DNA from: Oasisia sp. SBJ-2009
Taxonomy: Eukaryota > Annelida > Polychaeta > Sabellida > Siboglinidae
NCBI GenBank assembly: GCA_964017155.1
Contig: OZ024862.1
Location: 36,667,675 to 36,731,674 of the forward strand
Reading direction: 5' to 3'
Length of the DNA: 64,000 nt
A program made the position numbers and the translations under genes. This document shows positions 45,525 through 59,300 of this stretch, piece after piece (the stretch's first letter is position 1; each line of letters begins with the position of its first letter). Below the pieces are notes generated by a model. It was not told the origin of the DNA. It did no database searches and saw only the letters and a program-made list of their open reading frames with translations.

Positions 45525-47240
45525 CTAGGGCGAACTCGTAAGTAGCTTTCGATATCTGTGGATTACGAAAACGTACAATGTGTGTGTGTGTTGTCTTTGT
45601 TAATAGACATACCCCATAAGTTACACCACTTCTATACAACATGTAACAATGTATGCACACTGAACACGTACGAAACACCAACCCTTCGTTCATTATACAC
45701 TATAAGAACTTTGACCCGATACCCATAAGGCATAACTCGGCATACAATATAAACAACAATATGCACGGCGCTGAACACAAATTGCTCAAACTTCAAAGTC
45801 ACTTAAGATGTTGATCATTTAAAGGTACTTCCTCCACTCGTTTGCTAATCGCCAAACCGGTTCTTTTATGACCAAATGTGTAAAGTGTTAATTCTGTGGA
45901 CAGCACCCGTTATTTTTCTGTTTTCTTTCAATAAACTGCTGTTTGTACCTGACATGTTTGAATTTTTTATTGTACATAAAATGTTCTTGAGAATGTTCTT
46001 GAAAAAGTCCTATTTTCCCCCGCAAATGTTCTTGAATGTTCTTGAATTTGATTACACACTTTCTGTATGAACCCTGGTTTCAACACAGACATTAATGCAC
46101 ATCATAGCTTTATGTAGAGACCCGTCCACCCGTCATTTGGACGGATAAAACCGAATATGGACGGGTAGAAATATGGGAAATTGTTAGTTATGCCTTGAGA
46201 GTGGGTGTAAATGGTGTCACGTATGTTTGTAGGCACATTTACAAAATTGTAAACTGGCTTAACAGTTAACATCCATGTGTCCACCAAAACATGTGTGACT
46301 GGCAATAATTTTATCCTGCATAAAGCCCTGATGCACATACACTGTGTGAGTCATGGGGCATGGCGACATAGATCAATTTTTAAAATTACCTTCAAAATGG
46401 TGCATTTTGAAGGATGTTTTAACTTATTCCCTGGGAAATAGAGAGGAAACAAATGCACAGCTACAAGTGTAAACATGTTTATAGCAAGACATACCTATGA
46501 GGTGGCCATCCTGGCATATTTTGCGCAAAATGGCTTAGAAAAACACTGAGGTGGTCCACCTCACTCATCATATAGCAGGAGAAATACTGAAGCGATGACT
46601 CAAGAAATCAATAATAAAGTTTTGAAGAAGGTAGACATACATATTATGAATGCTTGAATATTTTCTGAGGGAATGTGCTGTTGGCATCACAATAACCTTA
46701 TTTTGTCATTTCCAACATTTGCGTTGACCAGACAACCTCACATATTCGTGTTTGACATAAAATGTCCAAAATGAATATGTGTACACCATGTAGTAGTTAT
46801 TGCATGGCATCATTATTTACTTCCAACTCCACTACCATGATGCATGTTTTTTTTATAGTGAAATTGAATACATGCTTTTCTTTACAGGTCAACAAGAAAC
46901 TGAACAATGCTTACTACCACTATTTCAACAAGTTATAGGACAGTTGTATTTGTGGACAGGACTATACAGCTATGAGCCGTGCAAGATGCTGCACATTAAA
47001 TGTCAAGTATTCGAATGTCGACCAAGTGAAGTGATCCCAGTTGTACTGTGTGTTGCATTGTGACAGACTCCGCAGTACTTGTGGTGTGTACACTGGCTTA
47101 CATGCCAGTCAGATACCCTGACTGACTATCATGTAGAATGCAGAGTGCTTGACATGCGAATATGGTGACACCTGACTAGCTTTGCAGTTGGTGATGGAAC
47201 GGTGGATGCCATGGTCTGTCAAATATGGCATGAGCCTTTG
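45525..47240. other. Intergenic DNA
   Basis: No convincing gene. An open stretch 46889-47063 preceded by ctttacag could be an exon, but it has no recognised family and no partner. Confidence 0.4.
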
Positions 47241-47249
47241 GTCAACCTC

Positions 47250-50200
47250 TCTAGTAGTAGTAATAGTAAAAGCTTTATTTCTTGATGGTAACCATGTCAC
47301 GTGGTATATCGTGATTTTCAATGGGCCATCATCTTACATGCATACATACATCATATACATACATACAATAAAGCTTTAGATAAAATATATAGTTCACAAC
47401 AATATAAACATAACGGCTGTAGCAATAAATAGATAAAAATAAAATTAGATAAACTGTAATTATAAACAAATACATATTATTAAAAGATTATTAAATATAA
47501 AATATTAGAATAATTATAAAAAATAACATTAATATATTATTTAACATTATTTAAAAGAAAAAGTATTGATTATAATAAAAAAAGTGTATATAAAATAGAT
47601 CGATGGCACAATTGTATAAAAAAAAATTAAAAAAAATTAAAAGAATTTAACATTTCATTTGAATCCAAAACAATCTACCTGCGAAATGCAAACAATCACT
47701 CAAGCGTATCTATCGGGAAATGCATGCAATTGTACACATCTTTCACGAGAAACTATAAACAGTGTGTTTTGAAGGTGTATACACTATTCGCATTTTCTAT
47801 ACATTCCGGGATCGTGTCCCAAAGTTTCGCACCCCTGTAAGCAAATGTGCGCTGGCCTAAGGACAGGTTGTATTTCTTCACATGAATATTTGTGCAACTG
47901 CGAGTGTGATGATTGTGCACACTGTTGTTTAACACGAACAGATCAGTGAGGTAGCCAGGGGCGTGCCCATGCATGACATTATACATTACAATGGAAGTGA
48001 AATAACGTATCCGAACATCAACTGGCAACCATCATAGAGTACGAAACAGTGTTACAGTCGAAATCTGTCGCCGGTCTTTTACATTCAAAATTACACGCGC
48101 ATATTGTTTCATCATCTTATGAACGTTCATCAGCAAACTGTGTCCACAGCTTCCCCATATAACACACCCGTAGTCAATTAGTGGTTGAACCATTCCTGAA
48201 AAGTACAGTTTCCTAGCATGTAGTGGCATTAGTCGTTTCACCTGATTGAACAAATACAAACGGCTGCGCAACTTGGCGCACAGCTTGGTTACGTGTGTGT
48301 TCCAGGTCAGATTACTGTCTACGTATAAACCAAGTAATTTATGGACCTGGACGGGTTTCACTATAGAGTTGTTGCCATATACACAGAAGTTTGGAGTTGC
48401 GCGTTGAAGTTTCTGTCTGGTGCCTAACTGCATGCATTCGGTTTTATCGGCGTTAAGAACCATGCGATTTGCATTAATCCATTGATACAATGGTTTCGAA
48501 TGGGTTGTTAGAGTCCGGTTTATATCGGCAACACATTTGCCGGCAACATAGACTGTGGAATCATCGGCATACATGTCAATTCTGGCTTCAGATATTTCTA
48601 AAATAGCATCATTCATGAACATAATAAAAAGTAAAGGTCCGAGTATCGAGCCTTGTGGCACACCCGTTGTTACCGGTAGAGGGTCTGACAACACACTGTC
48701 ATACTTCACACATTGGTAACGTTCGCTAAGATAAGACCTGAACCATGCTAGTTCGTTTCCATGACAACCATACAAGTCAAGTTTGAGTAAAAGCAGTTCA
48801 TGGTTAACCAAATCAAATGCCTTTCTCAGGTCGACTAACACCATACCACACAAGTTGCCTTGGTCAATATTGCTCAGGAAATAGTCGGTCATTTTAAGTA
48901 ACACGGTTTCACACGACCGGTTCTCTCGGAAACCGGATTGTTCGTCTAGCAGTAGTTTGAACTCTGTGAGGTACATGTACAAGTGATTGTGCACGTGGCG
49001 TTCCAGAAGTTTAGACATAATTGGCAATACAGATATAGGTCTATAGTTCATGACGTCGTTTGTGTCTCCACTTTTGTCCAGAGGTACAACTCTGGCCTTC
49101 TTCCATGGTCGCGGAAAGTGCGCACTGTTGATGCTGGCATTGCAGATGTTCACTATATGCGGTGCAATTATTTCGGCACTCAGTTTAAGCAGCTTACAGC
49201 TGATACCATTTAATCCTGTTGCTTTAGTTGCTGACATCTTTCGCAATTGTTTGTGAACAAATTCAGTTGTTATATTGGGCAATTTAAATGACACATTTTC
49301 AGGGTTCTTTTGTCTAATATATGTTCTCAATCTTGTGCAATTTCTCTGATTAACGGTAGTTGTCGTTGTACCAAATGTTGATGTTATCGTAGCGAAGTGT
49401 TCATTAAATTTATCAGCCATCATTTTTGCGTGGGGTTGTGGCTGAAAGTTCTGGATGGTTAGTCTCGGTTGAACCGCACTAGTTGTAGCCAAAGATGATT
49501 TAATGTGATTCCATATTACGCGTGAATTTGGTGATTGTGTTTCTAGAAAATTTAAGAAGAACTCTCGCTTTGCTTTCCGAATGTCGTGATTTACACGGTT
49601 CCTAGCACGTCTATACACCGCCATTGCATGAGGGTCAGTTGAGGTTTTCCCACAGTTAAACAGCCGATCTCGGGCAGCTATGGATTGCGCCAGATCGGCG
49701 TTAAACCAGGGGGGTTGTTTGACAGTTTTAACACGTTTGACTACAATCGGAGCATGCTCGTTCAGTACAGATATATACATTTGCTCAAATAAGTCCAGCT
49801 TTTCGTCAACATCGTCCATCAGGTCTATCAGGGACCACGGCACATTTGTTAGTTGTTCTAAAAAAATATGTTCATTAAAATGTTTAAAATCTCGGTACTG
49901 GATCGTTTTATGTACTTTCGTCTTCGCAAAAGACCCGTTGTGTTTGCGTACAACAGTCACTGGGCAGTGATCCGAAAGACCGATTGACACGACAGAAGAT
50001 GTCAGTACGTTTGTAAGGTTGTTGGTGTACACATGGTCGTTACACGATTTCGATTCTGGGCGTGTAATTTCGCTTATAAGCTGATCGAGTCCCAGCATGA
50101 TCAAGTCATTGTATAAAGTGTAGTTTGTGCCTTTCATCAGATCCATGTTGACATCACCCAACACGTAGACGTCCGTGGTCAGACACAGAACGTTTTCAAT

Positions 50201-50310
50201 GTTCGATACGATTTCTCGATCTGTTCGAATTGTACTGCCAGGCGGTCGATAAATAATAATAATAATAATAGTAACTTCTTTTGCGCCAATATCCTCGAAA
50301 ATCAAGCTCA
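47250..50310 (-). mobile_element. Non-LTR retrotransposon (LINE B), 5'-truncated, one nonsense codon
   Basis: The minus-strand frame 50305-48032 (757 codons) starts inside the endonuclease (IIIYRPPG, VLGDVNMDL, IGLSDHCPV) and covers the reverse transcriptase (MVLVDLRKAFDLVNHELL, GVPQGSILGPLLF, MYADDSTVYV). A TGA at 48032-48034 interrupts the C-terminus, which continues in the same frame (WLPVDVRIRYFTSIVMYNVM...) to about 47753. The AT-rich 3' part ends in TACT/ACT repeats near 47255-47275. An ATT microsatellite encodes six isoleucines in the endonuclease strand before YRPPG. CR1/L2/jockey-type; clade not resolved. Confidence 0.9.
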
Positions 50311-50339
50311 GTGGCGCGACAAAACCAGGGGATTAATCA

Positions 50340-53125
50340 ATCTCATAATCGAAAGCAATGCGTGAGTCGTCAACGGATGGATGAAGAAGCTAGGAGGCTA
50401 AGGAGGATAGGCAGCATTAAAGAGATAGGTTTTTAGACGTCGGCGGAATGAAACTATATTACCTTGTGATTTAACACTGGCAGGAAGCGAATTCCACACC
50501 GTTGGTGCGGCAACCGAGAAAGCTCGGGTCCCGGCTTTCGTTTTCACCCGAGGGATGTAAAGAGGGTTACTACTGGTTGAGCGTAGCTGTCTGGAATTTC
50601 TTGTTGGAGTTAGCATTGAATTTAGATATGCTGGTTGTGTAGATGAGAGTGCTTGATAGGCTATTGTACAAATTTTGAAAATGATGCGATAGTGCACAGG
50701 TAGCCAATGCAGTGATTTTAGAAGCGGCACTGAGCGAGAAAAACGAGGAGAACGCGTGACTACCCTTGCTAAACAATTTTGGACACGCTGAAGTTTTGCT
50801 ATGTCCTTGTTAGCGGTATTGTAAAGGAGGGAATTGCAGTAGTCGAGTTTGCTACTTACTAGAGCTGTGGCAATGGTTTTAGCGACGGAAAGTGATAAAA
50901 ACCGGCGGATACGGCGAAGATCACGGATATGGTAAAAACAGCAACGGCATGTTTTCGAGATATGTTGTTTGAAATTGAAGTTTTCATCAAACGTTACTCC
51001 GAGATTTAAAACTGAGGTGGCTGGTGTGATACTCTGACTCAGAATATGTGTCGGGAAAAAGCCATTGAGTTTTGCCCGCTGCGTTGAGGTACCAATGATG
51101 AGAAATTCAGTCTTATCTGCATTTAGTTTTAATTTACTATTTTTCATCCAGAGGGAGACATCTTGGAGACAATCCCTGAGCTGGTTTAGGGAGCGACAAG
51201 TATCTGGTGTGGTCAGAGAAACATAGATTTGTGTGTCATCTGCATAAAGGTGATGATCCAGGTTGTGACTCTGGATAACTGAGCTTAATGGTGTTGTGTA
51301 CAGAGTGAAAAGCAACGGACCCAAAACAGAACCCTGGGGGACACCACAAGAGGTGGGTAGCATGTCTGAGAAGCAGTTACCTATTTTAATGGCTTGCCGT
51401 CTGTCAGTAAGGTATGAAGTAAACCAGCTCAAGGCTGTGCCAGATATCCCGTACCACGTTGATAAGCGTGTAATGAGAATGTCGTGGTCAATGGTGTCGA
51501 AAGCGGCGGATAGGTCAAGCAGGGTCAGTGCAGTAACTTTGCCATTATCAATGTTAAGGTTTATGTCATTGTGTACTTTTAAAAGAGCAGTTTCTGTTGA
51601 GTGAAATTGTTTGTACGCAGACTGTGATGCATTGGTTAAACCATTTATGTTGATGTGAGAAGTAAGTCGATTTGCAACAACCTTTTCGAGTATTTTGGAA
51701 ATGAAGCTAAGGTTAGAAATAGGCCTGTAGCTGTTTAGATCTTCTTTTGACAGAGTTGCCTTCTTAAGAATTGGATTTACATGTGCACATTTAAAGTCTT
51801 CAGGGAATAAGCCGGAGCAGAGTGATGCATTTATTATATCTGTTATTGGTTTAATTAAAACGTCAAGGCATGCTTTCAGTAGTATGGTCGGAAGTGGGTC
51901 AAGATCACAGGATTTATTTGGGGATGACATGATTATTTTTTCCACTTCAGTAGTTGTGGCTGGTTCAAACGATGTGAGTTTAGAATTTAGTTGTGGAGAG
52001 TCGGCATTTATAGTGTCTGAGGCTGAATGTTTCAGGCTGATTTTGTCTTTAAAATGACTTGAGAAAGAGTTACACAGTGACTTGATTGATGCATGGGTTG
52101 GTAGGGAAGGAGCAGTAAAATCTGATTGATGCATTTCCATAGTTGTTTTGGTGTAGCAGAGTTATTTGCGACCATGTTTTCGTAATAATACGACTTTGCT
52201 TTGGACATTTGTTGGTTACATAGATGACATTGCCGTGTGTAGCGTGACCTGTCTAAGGATGAACGAGATTTACGCCAAACACGTTCCAGATAGCGACGGC
52301 GCCGTTTAGATTGGATTATTTCCGGGGTCATCCAAGGAGCTGGCGGCTTTTGTGACACAGATTTGGATTTAGCGGGTGCATGTTTGTCAAGCAATGTCTT
52401 CAGTATTTGACGGTACTGTTTGTATAGGTTTGATACATGTTCTTTAGGATGTGTGACAAGGTCGGATGTAATTATATCAGTCATAAATGATGCAATGTTG
52501 ATACTGTGTATGGCTCTGTAGAACATGTTGTGTTTGGACACGGCTGGGGCTATAGGAACTTTAAGATCTGCAATTACTGTGTTATGGTCCGATAAGCCAT
52601 CTACAACTGTGGGTGTCTGAATGTGTTTACAAGAGGAACGAGTTATCAAGATGTCAAGCCAATGTCCATGTATGTGTGTTGGGAAATTGACATGTTGTTT
52701 TGTGTCAAATGATGCCAGGATATCATTAAACGTGGTAGTTGTTGCAGATGGTGTATCCAGGTGAAGATTAAAATCGCCCACCATGTGAAATTCTGTGTGC
52801 ATGGTTGCAACATTTTCCAAAAGATCCTGGAATTCTTCAAAGAAGTTAGCTGGATGACCTGGAGGGCGATAAATACAAATGAAAACCCCACAGTTAAGAC
52901 AGATAGATTCAAATGTGGTATAGTCCGGGCTGGTGTACGGGGTTACGTTAAATAGTTTTGAAATAAGGAAACCGACACCTCCGCCTCGTCCAACTGGACG
53001 TGGTCGATGGTGGAAGGTATAGCCAGGAGGGGAGATGTCGGCAATACATGCATCTGTGTCATGCGGTCTGAGCCAGGTCTCAGTCACAGCGAGAATGTCT
53101 ATTGTTTTGGAAATTATGAAGTGAA
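50340..53125 (-). mobile_element. CR1/L2-type LINE A, 5'-truncated, one frameshift
   Basis: The endonuclease frame (53153-52032) begins at ISKTIDILAVTETWLRP and includes CIYRPPGHPANFFEEFQD, MVGDFNLHLD, HIHGHWLDILITRS and DGLSDHNTVI. The reverse transcriptase frame (52140-50398) has TLLDLSAAFDTIDHD, CGVPQGSVLGPLLFTLY and YADDTQIYV and ends RRRLKTYLFNAAYPP. A single-base shift near 52120 separates the two. The 5' junction is about 53110-53125. It lies directly upstream of, and in the same orientation as, LINE B. It is the same family as the LINE at 62139. Confidence 0.92.
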
Positions 53126-53474
53126 AATGAAGCCGACAAGGAAAGACACGCATCTTGGTGGCATAACTTCAATCCACAGCAATTCTATGTCGTCACACTC
53201 TAGGTCACGACGACGGACGTGACTGAACGCTGTCGATATATATGACAGGTAAGACAGGTTCGACATTCTTTGGTGAACTACATCAGCTTGGATATCGATG
53301 ACATTGTGTGAGTTCACTCTCTTTGATGATACTGCATACCAGCTTCCTGACATTTTGCTGTACATCCACATCTGCCTATACAAGAAATAAAGTAACAATT
53401 AATATGGCTGTGACATGTACGATATTTTATATGTGACTACACACGTAGCCAAAGTCAATATCATGGTAATAATT

Positions 53475-54708
53475 CAGAGATGGAGTGAGTAGAATACAAA
53501 TGTACTCGAGTACGAGTACTCAGTAAACAAATGTACTCGAGTACGAGTACGATTACTTTAGAATGTACTCGAGTACGATTACTTTAGAATGTAATCATGA
53601 TTACTGGTACTTTCATGATTACTTTAATGAATATCCTGTTTCTACCATAAAGGCGACCTCCATGGAATCAGGTGTCATTCATTTTCTGTTGCTGTGCCAA
53701 TATCTAGTGTTCTAACTGATTACTGCTAACTGCTATCCACTGTCCAGATGTTATTATTATTATAAATCATCAGATGACTTTCTCGTGTGTTGAATGAACC
53801 ATTTAATACTGGATTGTAACTCAAGATGTCCATATATCATGATACTACAAACTAAAGGTATCATAGTGATACTGTAACAAATAGCATACCAGTGTTATAA
53901 TGAGTGTCAATTTAGTGGTGGTTCAACTATGTCAATGAAGTATCAAGAGGAAAATATTAAACTTCTGAATCAAATACAAATATGATGCATTTAAGAATTT
54001 CAAATGTCCCCATTTAAATGTCAAATACACATGATCAAATATAAATTATACAATAACAATATCTCAAATCCCAGGGATCATATTAGCAATAATATCCAAT
54101 TCAAATATGTCATATATCAGATGGGACAAACAGAATAGTTGGGGATTTAGACAGATTTACAGTTTACACTTACTTAAACATAATGGACAGGGATTTAGCT
54201 GCTAACTGCCCAGTCATTCACACCATACTGAAAGAGCAAACAGTACAGGTGGGGCTGTGGCATGGCTTCTAAAATTACAAAGCAAGATGTTAGGGGATGC
54301 TTATCGCCTGCAGTGCTTCCCTGGGACTGTCACAATATAACTTGTACTAAGCAGGAGGGTGAGGAGATGTGGCTTCTCTGGGAAGAGAAGGTATTAATTA
54401 GGGAAATTTGACTGAATATTTATTTAACTGAAATGCTGAACAGTAATAGAAAATGAATACCTTGATTATTATTACATTTATTAAATTACTTCTAATATTG
54501 CTATTTTTATCTGTCTAATATATTTGCTTGCAACTGTTCATATAAAAAAATGTAATTGTGAGAAATAATCATGAGTACAATTACTTTGGTAATGTACTCG
54601 AGTACGATTACTTTCCTTCATACTCGAGTACTCATACTCAAAAAGTACTCATACTCAAGTACATGAGTACATGAGTACGAGTACACGAGTACGATTACTC
54701 CATCTCTG
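53475..54708. mobile_element. Non-autonomous hAT element, sister of 2062-3620
   Basis: Ends CAGAGATGGAGTGAGTAG and CTCCATCTCTG, subterminal GTACTCGAGTAC palindromes, and an interior segment (54230-54415) shared with the first copy in inverse orientation. Flanks GGTAATAATT and GGTAATATAATT suggest a target duplication altered by a small indel. Confidence 0.8.
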
Positions 54709-56300
54709 GGTAATATAATTGTTTTATTCGTGTTATAAAATTTGCATGCCCACATGTTATATATACATCACTCAGACCTGTTATATTGAACATTTCTACT
54801 AATGTGGAAACATTCTGCCACACTGAAATTAATATGTGAAAACACTAACTGCACAAAAGAAAAGTATTCACCACTATCTCTAGCCAGTACTCTTCATAGA
54901 ATTGAGTAACATATAGCAATTGCACATGTAACTCTCAGCCACATGGCAAGGACCCTGACTAGTTTACCCACTTTTTATGTGTAAAGATACAAAGCATTAA
55001 ATATATTTAAAAACAAGTTATTTTATACCTACTGATTTAAAAAAATATATATAATCTAGTTACTTTATTTAATATATTTATTATTTATAAAGCACAATAT
55101 CCAACATGGTCACAAAGTGCTGTGAATATTTGTTATGTACATAATGTTATTATATATGTACATAGTATGTATATGTTATGTATTTACAGCATGTTTCTGT
55201 AACAATTGTGTGTGTGTGTGTGTGTTATGGGTGAACTCTTTGAAAAGTAAATTTCCAGAAATATGTTTTCGTACGTACGACAATTCTTTCAGAATATTGA
55301 ACAACTTTCCCATGACTTGTATCACTAAGCACAAGTTTGCTCAAGCTAATGTCTTCTCTGTGAAAGGCATAATTTGAAAGCCTAATGAATGGGATTAATG
55401 CTAATTAGTATTTGATATACCATGTGCTGGATGCTCGATGAAACGAATATTTATAAAAGTAACTGTTTTTTTACATTAACCTAACACGTTTTCAACTTTG
55501 TCCTAATTTTGTTATTGCTGCTTTGCTTGTTATCTGATGAAATAAATACATATATCAAGTGCAGTTATTGTACCTGTAGTTATACTTATATTGTGCTTGC
55601 CGTTATTTTGTAGTTAATTTCATGAAATAGACTAAATTAATGTATATTATAACACTCATTTACCTGAGATGAAGAACTTTTCCGCATGCCCTATGGTGAT
55701 GACACCTTAAGTTCTGAAAATGTGACACATTTAAATTTTAATGTACTTGAAAAACTTGCAATGTTATGAACGATCACCTCCCAGGCTTCCAAATGCAAGC
55801 AATATTTTGTTATTTTATTACATTAATGTTACTAATAAATTAAAATAATATGTATATACCTATTTGTATGTATTAAATTATCATAACATTTTGCTTAATG
55901 TATTAAATCATTATTATAAATGTATTAAATATTGTCATTATGAATAAGTATAACGCAGGCCTAAGTATAACTGTTACGGATCACTTATAATGCATTTACA
56001 TTATGCCTAAGTACTATTGGGCTAATTAAGCCTAATTAATTAATCTTAACGTTATTATATTAACCTGCTACCTACCACATGTGACATAAACATTACATAG
56101 TTACAGTATTATAATAAATCACTGATATGTCATATAGGCCATAGTCTATGCCTGGCGTAGTCATACTCATAGCATAGGCCATAGACATACCCTTCAACCT
56201 TGATATTTGGTCGTACCATGACATTGGCTGAATAAGCGCCAAGGTTGAAGGTAAACAATAACATAAATTTAATAAAAACAACAGAAATATAAATGACGTA
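54709..56300. other. AT-rich intergenic DNA
   Basis: A LINE-type tail on the minus strand at 55073-55130 (ACTTTGTGACCATG, GTGCTTTATAAATAA) and a (GT)n at 55206-55224; otherwise nothing recognised. Confidence 0.45.
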
Positions 56301-56379
56301 TATACTCATATGCCTAAATATATATACGTGATCATAGCTGAGCAATTCGTAATTACTAACCATCTGCAAGAATATCTCT

Positions 56380-56760
56380 GCGAACGCTGCATGTGGACTG
56401 CATGTGTCTGGACTGTAGTCAGTGACAGCTCGCCGGCCCACGGTGCCCGTAGCTTGCAAAGGGCACTCTCACTGTTCCGAAGGCGAAGTCATTCTGTTCA
56501 CTGCTTAGTTCCATATTCTTTCACAATCATGCGTCGATGCTGTCTTTGTCTGCTTAATTTGCCGTGTTGGTGGCATATAAAAATCATATTTGTGCCTACA
56601 CTCGCCGTTTCTAAACGTAAACAACTCGACATGGTGAATTAAGGTCAATCTCGCCCAAGCTTCGTTCGCGTGAAGACTAAAGCGTATTCCGCTCAAAGCT
56701 CCATTTCCATAGTTACGTTTCGTATAGAGTTTCGACCGGGTTCGATCGATACGAAAATCG
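56380..56760. promoter_or_regulatory. CpG-enriched patch, possible promoter
   Basis: Locally rich in CG dinucleotides (cgccggcccacggtgcccg, cgaaggcgaag, gttcgatcgatacg) inside AT-rich DNA. No gene start can be tied to it. Confidence 0.2.
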
Positions 56761-57039
56761 AAATAGTTCCTATTTATTTAATTTATTTCAGAAAAAAGAA
56801 GTAACATGCATGCATAAACCAACTAAGCAATCATTAAGGAGTATTTGATACATCCGCTTTTTGTGAAATGACTAATAATCGCTAGGAGCAAACGATTTTT
56901 ACGGGAATGAGTGGATTGAGTATCTTTAACAATAATTTATTCATTAATAATAAGTCAAAGACGGAAGTGGAGCTGGGCAGGGCATGTCAGCTGGATAGGA
57001 GATAACCGATGTACACTGCGTGTTGCCACGGGCGTCGAT

Positions 57040-57120
57040 CGGTGGGGGACGGGGGGGGGGGGCGTCCCCCCCACACTTTTCAGGGTGGGGGACAGCATAG
57101 GAATTGTCCCCCCCACTTTT
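57040..57120. repeat. G-tract/C-tract inverted and direct repeat
   Basis: A run of about 13 G is followed at once by GCGTCCCCCCC. GTCCCCCCCACTTTTCAG-type units then occur twice. It could be a transposon terminus; the opposite end was not found. Confidence 0.6.
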
Positions 57121-58240
57121 CAGTTCAGAAAAATTGCGAGGCATATAGCCTGACTCAACACTCCTCTCTCTTAAAAGCTGCTACATAGGACTAGCTAGAC
57201 AATAAACTCGCGATATGAAGTTCAGCAAAGTTATTTATCGCAAATTAACACGAGGCAAACATATTTTATTTTGAGGCATGTTTTGCTGTTAGTGCGCCAT
57301 AAAACAGTTATTTAAACAAACATAATATTTTAATGTAGTGACCAGCTAAACTTATTAAATGGAATCAATGTGTGTGCACACAACATGTAGTGTTTGCACA
57401 AGGAACACCAGCAGGGTATGAACCTGCCACACACAACACTGAACCGACATTACCCTAAACTATGCAAGTGAACAAAATGATTTAGAAAAACACTTGACAG
57501 GGCTTTAGTGTTAAAACAGTATTCTTATGTTTGCATTGTTCAATTTTTTTTTTAATATTGTTTTGAAATAATGGTCAAATAAAAACACATTCTTCTTCTT
57601 TTATAATGAAAATGAAAATATTTAGGTATAAGATATCTTCGATATTTTCGTTATGTGTCATACTGTTAGTTGTTTTACTGATCAATGCAGGTACTTTGTC
57701 ACGTGTTGTGTACACGTATGAAAGTAAATAAATATTAATTTAACATTAATGAATATCTCATTGAAAAGATTATAACCAAAGGTTATACTAGATAACATAT
57801 ACATGTATAAATAAACGTAACAAAATGTTAACAAGTATCTTAACATTGAATGATCGCAATTATTTATTCATACATTGAATGTATTATTATTAATATATTA
57901 TAGTTCGATTTATTTATTTAGTGGCGATTAAAGATGTAGTAGTATATGTATATAGTAAAAATTATTGTATCTTAGCTATTTACTATTTACGTACGTGCAG
58001 TGCAACAAATTAACTAAAGCTTATCGTGAAGTTGAGATGTTGTGTACGATTAAAACAAAACAAAATGTGTTTTAAAGTTAAACATTAACAGCCTTGAATT
58101 AAATAAATATTTTTCTTAATACCTTAAAACTAACAGTCAATGTCACACATTTACTGTTTTAAAGAAAAACTTTGAAAAAGAAAAAAAGAGGGAATGAGGA
58201 AGTGGGAGACACTGTGTACATAGCCTGTAGTACAATCTGG
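57121..58240. other. AT-rich intergenic DNA, nothing recognised
   Basis: No coding or repeat structure beyond simple AT-rich runs. Confidence 0.5.
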
Positions 58241-58249
58241 CACGGTTGG

Positions 58250-58415
58250 TCACAATCCTTACTCCCTCACAACTGACCGATTTCCGCCGGAAGTGTTCCT
58301 ATGGGAGGGAAATTACCTGGCCCAAACCCCGATTCGCCAGATCGGTTGTGACCTCCATAGGATGAGCGTCACTGGTAAACCCTTCCGCCACGGGCGGTCG
58401 GAACACTCAGTTGCA
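58250..58415. other. GC-richer, self-complementary island
   Basis: Pairs such as ACAACTGACCGAT / ATCGGTTGTGA, GGAAGTGTTCC / GGAACACT and CCTATGGGAGG / CCTCCATAGG occur within 165 bp of otherwise AT-rich DNA. It may be a MITE, a structured RNA or a regulatory element. Confidence 0.45.
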
Positions 58416-59176
58416 ATGAAGGTAGCCATTTTTGTTTGCTTATAAACCCATGTCGAGCCTTAGCTGGTGAAATTGTGGTGTCAACTTGTAAGACGCGTAA
58501 GCTGATACATCTGACGTTATCTATGTTGCAGCATTACTTTATAACTTGGCTTATATGGCATACTGTATCATATGATACATCAAACATGTTAACATGCATA
58601 AATATAATTTTTAATGTTGACTTATGCAGATTCGTGGTTCTATAGCGGAAGTTGGGCAACAATATGGCGCACACATTGCCGACGTTTTCTCCTTCATTAA
58701 TTTAAATAAGGCATTATTTTAAAACGCAGATACATAATACAGTACATCCTACAGTGAATAATATAATGTATATGAGAATTCATAATTTAAGATAATAAAC
58801 CGAGGTGGATTAAAACCTATTAGTTATTTGTTATTTTATATAATTAATAAATACAATGCTTACCTACGATTTATATCGACGCAAAACAGCAAGTGCATCT
58901 ATTCATTACATATCAAATATGTTCCCAAATAATGCTTTGATTAACGAGAAATGGGTTATCTGCGTAATTATATTCACAGTAGAATGACGCTAACATTTAT
59001 GCATAATGATAAAAAATTTAGTCATAAGTATGCGTACTGGTTTGACTATGCAAGTTAGCAACATAGAATGTCGACACTGTACCACATGGCAATATATGTG
59101 ATGTTCTACCCACAGTTGCATATTGCCGTTCTAAATACAATAACAACATTACACACATAGTCTACCTACCTTAAAG
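58416..59176. other. AT-rich intergenic DNA, nothing recognised
   Basis: No feature supported. Confidence 0.5.
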
Positions 59177-59183
59177 CAATTAA

Positions 59184-59300
59184 GGGGAGGGGGAGGGGGA
59201 GGGGGAGGGGGAGGGGGAGGGGGAGGGGGAGGGGGAGGGGGAGGGGGAGGGGGAGGGGACGGGGACGGGGACGGGGACGGGGACGGCGACAGGGAGAGGA
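59184..59300. repeat. (GGGGGA)n / (GGGGAC)n hexanucleotide array
   Basis: About twelve GGGGGA units turn into GGGGAC units and then degenerate. The plus strand has the spacing of G-quadruplex-forming DNA; the minus strand translates as polyproline, an artefact. Confidence 0.95.

Noticed and set aside
46889..47063. Possible exon after ctttacag
   Set aside because: No family resemblance, no matching donor-acceptor partner and no conserved motif.
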